DNA of 64,000 nt from Petunia secreta. Its lineage: Eukaryota > Streptophyta > Magnoliopsida > Solanales > Solanaceae. Made by a program: the position numbers and the translations under genes. The stretch lies in NCBI GenBank assembly GCA_029990175.1, contig JARKIP010000011.1, positions 28,494,001 through 28,558,000 of the forward strand, read 5' to 3'. Under the pieces are notes generated by a model. That model saw only the letters and a list, made by a program, of their open reading frames with translations, was not told the origin of the DNA and made no database searches. Shown here piece after piece: positions 22,744 to 33,200 of this stretch; the stretch's first letter is position 1, and every line of letters starts with the position of its first letter.

Positions 22744-24272
22744 CCCCAAAGCCACATTTTTTCACTCCCACACCCATTAGCTCATTTGAGCTGGCCAAAT
22801 GCTGCCCAAATTTTCCCCTCCCACCGGAAATCCCCCTCAGCCGTGGCTCCGCCGTATCTCCGCCACTCGGCCGCCGGCCGGCCACCACCTCCGGTGGCCG
22901 GAAAAATACCAAAATACACTATCTTATAGATCTCGACCCCCCCATTCCGTTTCTCAACTTAGTTTCTCCAAATTCTAAGCCGATTCTCGTAGATCGACGG
23001 TCAAAGTTGCGGTCAAACCAAAATCCGGCCACTTTATGTTTTTTCCGGTAAGTTTTTTGTTTCTCTTCTCTTTCCCTTACTCTTCCCCTTCACCCCCACA
23101 TCCCCATCTCCCATATATCCCTTTCCTTTTTTTTCCCAGCCCCGTGTCCCGTTTCCCCTCTGTTTTTTTTTTGTTTTTTGTTTCCCGTTTTCTGTTTCCT
23201 GATTTTTTCTTCTTCTTCTTATTTCTTTTGTTTTTGTTTCTGAGGCCGTGGGGGCTGTGTTTGTGCTAGTGAGGTGAGGTTGATTCTTGGTAGGGGCTGT
23301 GATGAGGGAGTATGGTGACGAGGTGGTTTGAGATTGTGAGGATGATTTGTTCGTAGTGTTACGGGGCTGTGGGATCGTTTTGATGTCAAGGGGTTTGTTT
23401 CAGTTTTTGGCTAGGCATTGGAGGCTCGGGTGTAGTAAAGCAGAGGGGGCTGTTATGTTTCATTTGTCGCTGTGATGATGATGATGCTCGGGGTGTTAGC
23501 GATACGTGTTTGGTGTGACTGATGCGACGTTCGCATTGGAACTGCTGTAATGATGATTTGAACGGAGGGGCTGGTGTTGGGATGACTGTTTGTAGCTGCG
23601 ATGACGATGTTTTGTATGGTGTCGAGGCAGTGAGGAAGATAGCGATGCAGCGAGCAAAGTTCCGAGCCAGTGGCGATTGCTTTGATGGCTGGGATTTGCT
23701 AATGCGGTTAGATAAAAATCTTAATCCATTTTTCTTTCTTTTCATGTATAGTCTAGCTCATGCTTAGTGGTAAAAGTAGTTTGGTTTAGTCATGGAAATG
23801 TTGTGCAGATTGTTTAGCAATTAAATTAATGTTTAGTTTGTCTTGTCTTGGAATTTCCATGCTAATGAATCAAAATACTAATTTAGTTCATTTGTCCTTG
23901 TTTTGAATTGAGTTTGTGTTTGTTTAGTCTATAAATTAAGGTTTGGGACTTTGTTTGGATTTGTAGCTTAGTTTGTTGTGTTGGTTTGAATTAGATTGAT
24001 AGTTGGACTTTATGAAGTCCAAATGAACTTGTGCTAGCTTAGTTAGAATTTGGTTCACCTTTGGTTCAGTTTTTAGTTAGTTTGAGGGTTGATTTAGTTG
24101 CTCTAGTTTGATCCTTGGACTTTCTAGTCTATGTAATGAGTATTGGGGGTCCTTTTAGAGGACCCTACTTGTAGTATTTCAGCTTTTGGAAGCTGTTTTG
24201 GTAGCTGAAACAGTCCTCTACAGCTGCTGTACTTTTTGCTTGAAAAAATGGGACTAAAAGCACTCAAGTGTA

Positions 24273-24308
24273 GGGTGTGGGCTTGTACTTTTGTACAAGT
24301 CCACACCC
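24273..24308. other. 16-bp hairpin in LTR next to second TATA candidate
   Basis: GGGTGTGGGCTTGTAC, a TTTT loop, then GTACAAGTCCACACCC. The arms pair over 16 bp with a single G-T wobble. It is repeated at 42,076-42,111 in the 3' LTR. It lies 25 bp upstream of ATAAATA. Confidence 0.8.
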
Positions 24309-24333
24309 CACCTTTTGGCTCTCAATTTCAGCC

Positions 24334-24340
24334 ATAAATA
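24334..24340 (+). promoter_or_regulatory. TATA-box candidate 2 in 5' LTR
   Basis: ATAAATA in GCCATAAATAGGGCC. About 30 bp downstream lies TTATTACACACAACTACC, a plausible start with a CA-rich leader. The position makes it the more economical core promoter for a genomic transcript that must also hold R and U5. The choice between the two boxes cannot be settled from sequence. Confidence 0.45.
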
Positions 24341-26389
24341 GGGCCATTTAATGCCCTTATTACACACAACTACCAGCTGAAAGAACACCAACAACCAGCT
24401 GAAAATTGAAATTGAATTGAGAGTAAAACACTTAAGAAAAAAGGTTAAGTTTGAGGGTAGGATTTAGAACCAAAAGCCTTTACACTAAGGGTCTTTTGGG
24501 GTATAAATCTACAAGTTTTTGGGGTCAAATAGAGCAGTTATAGGGCTGTTTCAGTGCTGATTTTTGGGTGTCATTGTTGTGTTCGTTTGCTTGGCTTATA
24601 ACTTAGTGGATCGACTTTGCGGTGCTCTAAGGTCTCGTTTACAAGGTAAACGCATTAATGTTGTATTTATTTGAAGTGTTTGGCTATGAAATGGATATAT
24701 ATCAGCATGTTAGGCCTCAAGAATCTGTTCAATAAGTGTTTTGTTTGCATTAAAATCTGTTATTTGTTTTTTTTTGACAGAAAGAAAAGTTAGAAAAGTA
24801 ATGTTGTTTTTTTTCATGTTATTAGATTGTGCTACATCTTTTTGAGTTGATGTATGTATAAGAGGAAATTTGAAATCATTGGCAAAAATTTGACCAGTTT
24901 TTTTTTTTTTGGTACGTTAATGCAAATATATTTGAAATTTTCAGCCTGTTAAAGTTGGATAATAAAAAAAAAAAAACTACAAAGTTACCCTTATTTTAAA
25001 CTAAAAAGTTATAGATGATTTTAAGTAAGGCTAACAGATAGAGTATGTATTAGTATAACTAAAATTGAGTAAGCGCCTAAAGGCAACGATGAAGGGAAAC
25101 AACGAATGCTTTGTTAAGAGAGACAAGGACCGCCATTAACTTGTTTAATCATTTTTATAGGCATCAATATTGATAATAACGTTAATCTTAATATTAGTGA
25201 GAATTTTTCTTTGCTTGAAACGGCATAGCAAAGTACATGTGCTTGTCTTTTTCTTTATTTTGATGTTGCAGTTGCCACATTAATCATCTGAGAGCATTTC
25301 CAAGTACATTCCACTCTTTATAGTATGTCAAGCAAATAGGTAGTTTAAATTATAATTTGGAAGGATAGGCAATGGATTTAGTTTGATCGCTTAAAACTGG
25401 CCACATTAATCATATAAACATTATTTAGACCAAAAAAGAAAAAAAGAATATTATAATTTTTGTAAAACAACCTTTAAAACAAAAATATTTTGTGCAAGAG
25501 AAAATTGTTCCAATCTAAATTTTCAAAGACTTGATCAGAATCTGCATAGCATTACATTGAACAGGCCGTTTGTACAAATAAAAATATATAAGAGATATGT
25601 TTTGTATCTTTCTAAAAAGTGAATGAGCGTAACACTTTTTTTTTTATAAAGCAGACTACCATTTTGGCAATATCGCAGAACAGTTCACTCCTTTCGTAAA
25701 TGGCCATCATTATCATTTTATAGAATCATTTGGCTTCCGGCCCTGTTAAGCTTTTAAACTGAAGTTTATTTTATATTAAATGCGATTAGGCACAAATGAT
25801 AAGTATAATTTGTGATCTACTCATTAGGCTAAAAGAAAGCTAAATTATGATTAAAACTAAATTATAAATTAACTATTTTATGAAGTTAATTAAATTCTTT
25901 TGAAATAGACCAGTCCTCTGTGAGGTTGGAAATGTGCAATACATTTTATTTATTTATTTACTTACTATGAATCAGAGTGTAAATTCGTCCAGTCCTCTGT
26001 GAGGTTGGAAAGGTATAATATGCTTTTTTTTATTATTATAAAATTAAAGTATAAATTCAAATCAACGTCAAAAGATAACAACCATTATTAATAAATTAAA
26101 AAATGCGACAATAAAGCAACTGTGCTTGGCACAGGACTCGAGGGTGCCTAATACCTTCCCGAGAGTCAACTGAGAACCTTACCCGAATCTCTAACGCAGA
26201 CCATTAGACAAGTCAAAGGTGTTCCAAGGTACCTTCTGGTGACTTGGCACACCTTAAACTATGTCAAGTGGCGACTCCGAGTTCTCTAAATAATTTTGTA
26301 CCTTTTTTAACACCAGTCACGAGCCTTTAAATAAATAAACTCGCACCCGCGTAGTTAATTTAAATAAATTTTTTTAGGGCGTGACAGCT

Positions 26390-26407
26390 TGGCGACTCCG
26401 CTGGGGA
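26390..26407 (+). other. Primer binding site (tRNA-Arg type)
   Basis: TGGCGACTCCGCTGGGGA starts 3 bases after the LTR end. Ogre elements prime minus-strand synthesis from tRNA-Arg with a closely similar sequence. The exact tRNA is inferred from that resemblance. Confidence 0.75.
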
Positions 26408-27700
26408 TATTAGTGAAAACTAGAATCTCCGGCTTTGATAAATTGTCGCATATTTTAATTTATTAAATATTTGGTTGTTATTTTATTGCAGTTATCACCT
26501 GAAAAGTTGAATGTTACTGCTTTGATATTTGTTGAACTGTATATATAAAACTGTCTTCCTCCGCAACCCACTGAGTCTCTGAAACACACACACACGTGCA
26601 CTTACCAGATTGCTTGTGGCATCTGGGACTTTCTTACTAAATTGCCCATGATTTAGGAGGAAGGCGTGACGGGGTTTTAGGCCGGACACACTGTCTCCGG
26701 ATGGCCCTGATGCGCTTTCCGCCCGGTTTGTCCACCGGGTTTTCAGCCAGTCTAGACACTGAGTCAGTTGTGTCACCTAGAGTTAAACCTGTAGGCCCAA
26801 TTATCTGCATCATATCCGACTTAATGAGGTGCGATACACCGGTATTGCACTTGTCTAGGTTGACTACCTGTTGTCTGAACGGGACCCACTTCCCGGGAAA
26901 GACTTGTCTGAAAAAAAGCATTCTATGTGTTGCATGTGATTAGGAAAGGTTGTTATGCTGACCAAGTTGGGAAGAGACGGATTTCAAAAGAAAAGAAAAA
27001 AAAAATAGAAAAAAAAAAAAAAAAAAAAGAGAAAAATGAAAGGAAAAGTGAGGAAGAGGTTGAATTTTATGTTTTAAATGTAAATGTTTTGCTATTTTTA
27101 TAAAATTGAGTCATACTGCTGTAATGGCAAATTTTTGTAAAAACGTCAGTGTTTGCCGTCTTTTGTATATGTCAGTTTGTGTCGTTATAATGACGAAAAT
27201 TTTACAAAAAAAAAATATATATATATATGTACATACTTAGTAGTTAGAAAGTCAAAAAATTTTTGTGTCAGTTTTCACGCCGTTATAATGGCGAATTTTT
27301 AGAAAAAGGCTCGTATACCGATGTTGGGAGTTTTTGAGATCCAGTTTTTTCACGTCGTTATGCCGGCGAATTTTTGCAAAAGTACTGTAGTGTTCATCAC
27401 TGGAAATGAAATTTTGTTTTGATGTCAATGTGGCGTCGTTGTAACGTCGAATTTTTTCTTTTATAAATTACATCTAAATACCAATGTTGGTAATTTCCCG
27501 GAGTCAGTCCTGATGTCGTTATGATGGCAAAATTTTTCGATTCTCTTAGGGTCAACTTTACGTCATTACAATGACAAAAGTTTTTTTGAAAATTGGAGTT
27601 TCGAATTAGCAGTTTAGGCATCTGTTTTGCTCTGTCGGTCAGTTGTTTTAAGTTGTTCTCAGGCTTTCAAACATTTGACACATTTTTTTTATTAGGAACA
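26408..27700 (+). other. 5' leader of Ogre/Tat element, with dyad repeats
   Basis: Non-coding leader of 1.3 kb between the primer site and ORF1. It includes an A-rich tract (26,990-27,030) and, from 27,114 to 27,576, a series of about seven spaced 16-bp inverted motifs of the type CGCCGTTATAATGGCG followed by a T-run. Exact sites are 27,180, 27,278, 27,353, 27,434, 27,514 and 27,561, with a weak one at 27,114. No CDS seen. Packaging, dimerisation or protein-binding roles are possible. Confidence 0.7.
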
Positions 27701-29695
27701 ATGGCTGCATCATCTTCTAGGACAGTCAAAAGAAAATACCCTGCTGATGCCATTCCACCCTCTATTATGATGACTGATGGCCCACCCAAATCGGATAAAT
27801 CTCTAAAGTCTTGGTGGGACACAATGAGTGAAATGCAGAAAGATATAGTCCAGGAGAAGATTGGTTTTCTGACTGACCTTGTGACTAAAACTATTGTCCC
27901 GCGGCGAGACTTGGTCAGTGCACTAGTTGGGTTTTGGAACCCAAACCAAAATACCTTCTGCTTTAAGGGGTTTGAGATGACGCCGACCCTCGAAGAAATA
28001 GCTGGGCTTCTTAAGCTGGATTTTGAGAAAAAGAATATGATTGCTCCGAGGAAGGTTAATGAGCGTGATTTTTTCAATAATATCAAGCTACGGACGGACC
28101 TCTCAATCGCTAGTGTTCGTCAAGGCTGGATTTCATTTGATTACCTTTATGATCGTTTTGGGGCCGATAATGGTTTTAAGAAGTATGGATTTGAGTTCCA
28201 TGATAAGCTGAAATATGAAGATTGGGTACTCCTATGTCCTAAGGTCTTTGTGTTCGCTTTGCTAGGGTTGTTGGTTTTCCCACTACCGGATAGAGCGATA
28301 TCCATTAAGGTCAGCTGGACCATGGCAGCTTTGTATGGTGGAGCACCAGATGCCACTATCATCCCGACGATTCTGGGTAGTATGTTTCATGCTTTGACTC
28401 GATGCCACAAGGGAGAGAGCAGTTTCTTCGAGGGGTGTAACCTTCTATTACAGGTCTGGTTCTTGGAGCATGTACGCCCTTGCCCACCTCGTGATATTCT
28501 TAGGTGCTGTGACATCGATTATCTTGAATACCATCTCGAACACATCGAGAGGTATAAATTCCCAGGAAGTGAGCCGGATTGGAGGTCTTTCTTGAACTCT
28601 CTCACGCCGGACAAGATTTTGTGGCAGTGTAGCTGGTTTCCTAAGAGGGAGGTTGTACACAGATGCGTGGATCGTCCTTTTCTCGTTCTGATGGGTTTGA
28701 CAGCATCCCAGCCTTATGTTCCTCTGCGTGTACTTAGGCAGTTGGGTCGAAAGCAGGAGATCCCTATAGTTGAGGACATGAGTGCATATGCCTCAGCCTA
28801 TCCTCTCAACCCAGCTACTCTTAGAGGTGAGATCCTGCGCCTGTGGGATACTAGGAGGCACCTCGCAGAAAGCACACAGGTTCAGGATGGACTTAAGGGG
28901 GAGGTCGTTCGGGAGTATAAGTTCTGGTATTACCATCAGCCCATACCCAAAGAGATGCCCGCGAGGTCGAGAGCAGGCATGGTTGACACTGAGGCCAGGC
29001 TGGATATGCAGGTTCAGCTTGCTAGGCACGAGATTAGGAAGGAATGCCGTGATACCATACAAAGCTTAATTGCAGAGAGGGATGCCGCCAGAGCTGCTCA
29101 GTCAGAGAGTGAGGGTTTCGCGCATCAGCACCTAGACACAGTCAGACGACTCCGTGCCATGCACTCACAGGCATTGACAGAGCGGGATGCCGCCAGAGCT
29201 GCTCAAGCAGAGAGTGAGGGTTTCGCGCATCAGCACCTAGACACAGTCAGACGACTCCGTGTCATGCACTCACAGGCATTGACAGAGCGGGATGCCGACA
29301 GGGCAGCTTTGTTGGAAAGCAGGAAAAGGGAAGAGTATCATCGCCAGGATGCCATAGATTCTCGAGCTCGACTTGACAGGGCATTAGAGCAGGGTGAGCA
29401 GCTCAGAGGGCTAGCACAGGACCGACTTCGAGATATACAGGCTGCAGGACGGACCATCAGTGTAGCTTATCGGCAAGTTTATGACTCCGCTACATATGTG
29501 GCACGGTCCATCGATGAGTATAGGAGGCTTCCCGCAGAGGACATACTCCCACATGTGCTTCCCTTTGTCACTAGAGTTGCGGCAGATTTGAATGGATTGC
29601 GTCGTACTTTTGCAGAAGGCCCGCCAGCAGATCCCGTGGAGCCATTTGAGTTCGACCCAGAGGAGCCAGCTGACTTTGTGCCCCAGTCACCCTAG
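27701..29695 (+). CDS. Ogre/Tat ORF1 protein (plant mobile-domain-like), with coiled-coil repeats
   Basis: 664 residues. The start ATG 27,701 lies in a good plant context (AACAATGGC). An in-frame ATG at 27,593 would add 36 hydrophobic residues and is less likely. ORF1 upstream of gag is found in Ogre elements; its role is unknown. The N-terminal two thirds (about residues 25-380) has SLKSWWDTMSEMQ, LVGFWNPNQNTFCFKGFEMTPTLEE and HVRPCPP, the pattern of a domain shared by plant mobile ORFs (DUF7745/PMD-type; family assigned from recall). Residues about 430-620 are Arg/Ala/Gln/Glu-rich and should form a coiled coil. Within it a 35-residue unit starting DAARAAQSESEGFAHQH is duplicated almost perfectly (105-bp repeat, 29,081-29,290) and a third copy starts but diverges. 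The C-terminus is acidic and Pro-rich. The frame is intact. Confidence 0.85.
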   Translation: MAASSSRTVKRKYPADAIPPSIMMTDGPPKSDKSLKSWWDTMSEMQKDIVQEKIGFLTDLVTKTIVPRRDLVSALVGFWNPNQNTFCFKGFEMTPTLEEIAGLLKLDFEKKNMIAPRKVNERDFFNNIKLRTDLSIASVRQGWISFDYLYDRFGADNGFKKYGFEFHDKLKYEDWVLLCPKVFVFALLGLLVFPLPDRAISIKVSWTMAALYGGAPDATIIPTILGSMFHALTRCHKGESSFFEGCNLLLQVWFLEHVRPCPPRDILRCCDIDYLEYHLEHIERYKFPGSEPDWRSFLNSLTPDKILWQCSWFPKREVVHRCVDRPFLVLMGLTASQPYVPLRVLRQLGRKQEIPIVEDMSAYASAYPLNPATLRGEILRLWDTRRHLAESTQVQDGLKGEVVREYKFWYYHQPIPKEMPARSRAGMVDTEARLDMQVQLARHEIRKECRDTIQSLIAERDAARAAQSESEGFAHQHLDTVRRLRAMHSQALTERDAARAAQAESEGFAHQHLDTVRRLRVMHSQALTERDADRAALLESRKREEYHRQDAIDSRARLDRALEQGEQLRGLAQDRLRDIQAAGRTISVAYRQVYDSATYVARSIDEYRRLPAEDILPHVLPFVTRVAADLNGLRRTFAEGPPADPVEPFEFDPEEPADFVPQSP

Positions 29696-30260
29696 TAGAT
29701 ACATCAGGCCAAGATGATGCAGATTATTGCTTTTTGTCATTTATTTTACATCCTGGCATTGTTGTACTTTATGTCATTTTTAAATTTGGCATGTTGTAAT
29801 TTATTTTCACCTTTTTAAGTCATTTGTACGTTCCTTTTGGTCATGCTCCGGAAGCACCGTATGTACTCTTTCTTTTGAAGTAATGAAAATATTTTGCTTA
29901 TTTTTATGTGTCAATTCATTTCATCCTCTAGCCTCACTTGAAAAAAAAAAAAAAAAAAGAAGAAAAAGAAAGAAAAGAAAGGAAAAGAAAAGAAAAAAAA
30001 AAAAAAAAGAAAGAAGAGAAAAGAGATCAAATAATACACTTGGGGATCTAATCTAAACCGATTTGGGATGACGCATAACGACCTTAGGCATTGTTCAGGC
30101 CGACGAGCAAATTCATATTCCATGCTATCTTGTTGCACTAACGTATTTTGATTTGTTTAGAGCTTGAGCAACTGCCGTGCTGGCCCCACATTCCTATTCC
30201 ACCAGAATCAAGGGACCACTACCTGTTCCAGAAGTGGTTGAAGCACCTCTTCAAGCAACG
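29696..30260 (+). other. Spacer between ORF1 and gag, with long purine tract
   Basis: No gene. It holds a purine-only A/G tract at about 29,940-30,023. An in-frame extension of the gag ORF begins at 30,177 but the better start is at 30,261. Confidence 0.7.
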
Positions 30261-33200
30261 ATGGCCGAAGAAACTGAGAATACTGAGCTGGTTCGCTTGG
30301 CTGAACAACAGGCTAAGATGGCCGAGGACTTCACGGCCATGAAAGATATGATGATGCAACTGGTCCGTAACTTGTCGGCAGTTCAGGCACCTCCTGCTCC
30401 GCCAGGTGCTGCTGTTTTCACGGCGAATGCTCAGCCACCAGGGCAAGGGAAATCTACAATGGCAGAAGACCCCCGTTATCCTCCAGGGTTCGGTCCACAT
30501 CCAGAAACTGACAACATAGCTGGGCCCTCTACTGTACAACCTGGGGCACAATTCCCACAACATGGACAACATGGCCAAGCCCAAGTTCCAGCCACAGTGT
30601 TCACTGTTCCTGCAGGACACACTTTGCAAAGGTCAAACAGTGACCCACAGTTGAGGGCTCGTGATCAACAATTCGACCAAACCCGGGGTAATGTACTCCG
30701 CCCCACTGAGTCGTACGATCATGGACACCACCCAGAATCGCATGCTGATGTCGAAAGATTGGGGAAAACAGAAGAGGCTGACTTTGCTCGGAAATTGAAA
30801 AGCTTGGAGCAAACTGTGAAAAACATCCAAGGGCAAGGGGGTAAAGCAAGTATTTCATACAAAGACATGTGCTTATTCCCTCATGTGCCATTGCCTGAAG
30901 GCTTTGTTGTGCCCAAATTCGATCCGTACACTGGACAAAGTGATCCAAGGATCCATGTGAAGATATACCTTAACAAAATGAGGGGTATCGAGAAGGACGA
31001 ATTATTGATGGCGTACTTTGCGGACAGTTTGGGAGGACCGGCCACAGAATGGTTTGTGCAACAAGATGTTTCCAAGTGGGTCACCTTTGACGACATGGCC
31101 AGCGCTTTCCTGAATCATTATGGCTACAAAATGGAGGCTGCTCCTGATCGTTCTTCTTTGAAGACGATCACAAAGAAACCAGGCGAAAGCTTCAGAGAGT
31201 ATGCCTATAGGTGGCGCGAACAGGCGGCGCGTGTGAGCCCTTTGATCCCAGACGATAAAATGGTCGAAGAATTCATCGAAGTGCTTGACGAAACATACTA
31301 CCAGGCGATGGCCTCTGCCCTTGGAAAGCAATTTAGTGAAGCAGTAAAAATTGGGGAGATGATTGAGAGAGGAATCAAAGCAGGCAAGATTGTGAGCCAA
31401 ACAGCTTTGAGAGCCACGACCCAAGCGTTGCAATCAGGGTCAGGTACTTATGGGAAGAAGAAAGAGAAAAAAGACGAGGTGGCAATGGTGGGTCCTGGAC
31501 CGAGAAGAAATGATGGGAGATACAACGACCGTCAAGGGTATATTCAGGCACCCCCGCCACAACAATTCTATCCAACTCACGGCCAACAATTTGCCATGCC
31601 GCAGTTCTCATTCCCTGTAAATGCAGCATCTTATGCTCAGCCTCTATCTGGTCCACAGTGGCGTCCACCCCCTGCTCCAGTCCAATATAACAATCAACAG
31701 GCACATACTCAATTCCAGGCTCACCAGGAGATGCCTTATCGACCACGAGGTCCGCAGGGTTTTCGTCCAAACATGCAACAGAGAAACATGCAACAAGAGA
31801 AAAGGCAGTTCACCCCACTGGGGGAAACTTACACTAATTTGTTTGAAAAGTTGCAGCAAGCCAATCTGTTGAAGCCAATCCCGGGAAAAGTGAACCCCAA
31901 CGGAAGAGTTGATCATTCACGCCATTGTGCGTTTCATTCTGGAGCACCTGGACACGACACAGAATCCTGCTGGGAACTCAAAAGGGTAATCCAGGCAATG
32001 ATAGACAATAATCAGATAAAAGTCGTGGGGGATGAAACACAAAATGTGAATCAAAATCCTTTACCAGCTCATGATGTTCAAAACAACGTACCCATGGTAG
32101 GGATGGTATGCATAGAAGAGGACTTGAAAGGGAAAGCCGCCAAGCAGATTGTGGCAGTTGGTCCCTCTCCAGACATCAAAGGCCCTGAGCCGTTTATTGT
32201 TGTAATCAGGGGAAAGTCAAGTGCGTCTGTTGTCAACAAAGCAAAGCAAGATACTGCTGTTGAGCCAAGTTTCACAATTCCGGTTGCAAAGCAGGAAAAG
32301 GTTCATGACAGTGCACCAGTATTTATTGTGCAAGGGGCATCATGCCAGAAAGCTCCAGTCTTCGAGGTCAAGGCAAAGAAGTGTGAACCAGTTATCATCA
32401 CTCAAGCAGCGCAACTCCCTGTCAAAAGTACAAAGGCTGTTCCTTGGAACTACAACAAGACAATTGTGTCTTACAACGGGAAAGAAATCATGGAGGTTGC
32501 TGCAGACGTGAATGGTCTAACTCGGTCCGGGAGATGTTTTACCCCGGAAGAATTGAGAAAGGCAAAGCCAGGTCGAGAAGACCAAGGACCCATTAAAGAG
32601 CCTGTGTCTGAGAAAGAAGCTGAAGAATTTTTGAAGAAAATGAGATCGATAGATTATTCTATCGTCGAGCAGTTGAGAAAGACTCCAGCTCAGATATCAC
32701 TCTTATCTCTACTTATGAACTCTGAAGCACATCGCAATGCACTGTTGAAGATATTGAATGAAGCCTACATTCCTGAACAAACTACTGTGGCTAATCTGGA
32801 AGCACTTGCTGGCAGAGTATTTGAGACTAATCGTGTGATGTTCACCGATGAGGAGCTGCCAGCAGAAGGAACCGGTCATAATCGAGCGCTTCATGTCTCA
32901 GTTAAGTGTGAAGACTCCTATGTCACACGTGTTCTAATAGATGGCGGCGCAGGATTGAATATTTGCCCTCTGTCTACACTGAAGAGTCTAAGGGTGGATA
33001 TGAGCAAAATCAGGGCAAGTTCCTCTGCTGTTCGTGCTTTTGATGGTGGAGTTCGAGAATCTTTGGGCATCATCAATCTTGAGTTAACCATTGGTCCCGC
33101 TACCTTCAGCATTGAGTTCCAAGTCATGGAAACGGATGCATCATACAATCTGTTATTGGGCCGACCATGGATTCACATGGCTTGTGCAGTACCATCCACA

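Larger units (their letters stand above)
22391..26386 (+). repeat. 5' LTR of Ogre/Tat element, 3,996 bp
   Basis: The LTR begins TGTAATCACC and ends GGGCGTGACA. Its 5' third is GC-rich (22,790-22,900, CCGCCGGCCGGCC). A TATA-like box lies at 22,735 and another at 24,334, and a 16-bp hairpin precedes the second. A direct pair CCAGTCCTCTGTGAGGTTGG occurs at 25,910 and 25,989. The end block (GGCACAGGACTCGAGGGTGCC, then ACCTTCCCGAGAG at about 26,130-26,165) is of a kind seen near Ogre LTR ends. ORFs read through it are incidental and are repeated in the 3' LTR. Four kilobases is long even for plants. Confidence 0.95.

Noticed and set aside
22694..23745. Several ORFs inside the LTR (for example 22,694-22,912 minus and 23,386-23,745 minus)
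   Set aside because: They repeat exactly at +17,804 in the other LTR, have no domain, and run through GC- or pyrimidine-rich LTR sequence.
27593..27700. Longer start of ORF1 at 27,593
   Set aside because: It adds a hydrophobic segment translated from T-rich leader with dyad repeats; ATG 27,701 has the better context.
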